Shown in pieces: positions 5,041 to 5,511 of a stretch of 5,511 nucleotides of DNA. Origin of the DNA: CALMRE01 sp964412895 (GTDB lineage: Bacteria > UBP6 > UBA1177 > JAKLFG01); assembly GCA_964412895.1 (NCBI GenBank), contig CAYPQK010000134.1, positions 1 through 5,511 of the forward strand. The letters are read 5' to 3'. The notes below the pieces were generated by a model. It made no database searches and was not told the origin of the DNA. It saw only the letters and a program-made list of their open reading frames with translations. The stretch's first letter is position 1, and every line of letters begins with the position of its first letter. The translations under genes were made by a program, and so were the position numbers.

Positions 5041-5505
5041 TTAACAGTTCTTTTTGAGTTTCCCCCGAATGGAGGCGAGCTCCCCGATCATGCCGGAAAG
5101 GGAATTAATGATCTCTTCGGCGTGGCTGTCGATGACGGCGGCGCCGCTTTTCTGCTTCGGTGATGCCATCTCATTCTTCCTTCGTTCCTCTTCCGCCCTT
5201 CTTGATTCTTCTTCTATCCACGCCTTCCGCTCTTTTTCTCTTTCGATGTGCTCCGACAGACTCAGATATCCTCTGCCGCCCGCCTGCGATTCGTGCGCTT
5301 TGAGCCGCGAGTCATAGTCGTCCCTTCTGTCGTCTCGGCTCAGTGTTTCGTAGGCTTCCTGCACCGCCTGAAACTTCGCCACAAAGGATGAATCCTGCCT
5401 GTTCGTGTCGGGATGGAACCTCTTCGACAGTTGCAGATAGGCGTTCCGGATCTGTTTCTGGTTCGCCTGCCGGGGAACCTCCAATATCTTGTAGTAGTCT
5501 TTCAT
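5041..5505 (-). CDS. J-domain (DnaJ-like) protein with coiled-coil tail
   Basis: A 154-residue protein. Residues 3-66 are a J domain: it opens DYYKILEV, has the diagnostic HPD at 31-33 between helices II and III, and continues into FQAVQEAYETLS (45-56) and DYD (63-65). The HPD is intact, so it should stimulate the ATPase of an Hsp70 (DnaK). There is no Gly/Phe-rich region, no zinc-finger CxxCxGxG repeat and no DnaJ C-terminal substrate domain, so this is a class III (type C) J protein, not DnaJ or CbpA. Residues about 85-115 are a highly charged Glu/Arg/Lys helix, probably coiled coil. Residues 125-154 form a second helical segment ending KKNC. The specific part probably targets Hsp70 to a particular client, which is unknown. 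The start is the canonical first residue of a J domain; only six bases upstream are visible (GGGGGC), so any RBS is mostly outside the window. Confidence 0.93.
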   Translation of the reverse strand: MKDYYKILEVPRQANQKQIRNAYLQLSKRFHPDTNRQDSSFVAKFQAVQEAYETLSRDDRRDDYDSRLKAHESQAGGRGYLSLSEHIEREKERKAWIEEESRRAEEERRKNEMASPKQKSGAAVIDSHAEEIINSLSGMIGELASIRGKLKKNC

Positions 5506-5511
5506 GCCCCC

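Overview
The window is about 60% GC and carries six densely packed protein-coding genes with short intergenic gaps. Signs of a Gram-negative bacterium include a lipobox lipoprotein with a long Asp-rich linker and a Cys-knot-like module before its main domain. Lipoproteins of this layout are common in deltaproteobacteria/Myxococcota-like genomes, so that is my tentative placement; the sequence does not prove it. No tRNA, rRNA, insertion sequence, phage gene or CRISPR array is visible.

Layout. (1) Plus strand, 2-613: the C-terminal part of a class II aldolase/adducin-fold protein, open to the left edge of the window. Sixteen bases later (630-959) is a small four-helix DMT_6/DUF486 membrane protein; the two look co-transcribed. 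(2) Minus strand, converging on that pair: a single-RRM RNA-binding protein (1006-1257) downstream of a Uup-type ABC-F ATPase (1381-3159). (3) A divergent promoter region of about 125 bp (3160-3284), with a perfect TATAAT facing each way, separates uup from a plus-strand lipoprotein (3285-4442) with a candidate lysozyme-like domain. (4) Converging on the lipoprotein with a 14-bp gap is a minus-strand YgaP-like two-helix membrane protein (4457-4684). (5) A gap of about 350 bp (4685-5040) has no convincing gene. Its left end holds the promoter and ribosome-binding site of the YgaP-like gene, and its middle holds a 10-bp perfect inverted repeat around a G-rich loop. (6) At the right edge is a minus-strand J-domain protein with a coiled-coil tail (5041-5505).

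How the genes relate. uup and the RRM gene are co-directional and both act on translation or RNA; a functional link is possible but unproven. The J-domain protein adds a chaperone-linked function, but nothing shows it is co-regulated with them. The remaining genes look like unrelated housekeeping or envelope functions.

Most unusual items: the lipoprotein (putative lysozyme-like domain, 13 cysteines besides the lipidated one, and an 18-nt tandem repeat that creates a perfect 26-nt palindrome), the four-cysteine cluster in the substrate-site loop of the aldolase-like protein, and the hairpin with a G-rich loop. I see no convincing multi-gene novel system.
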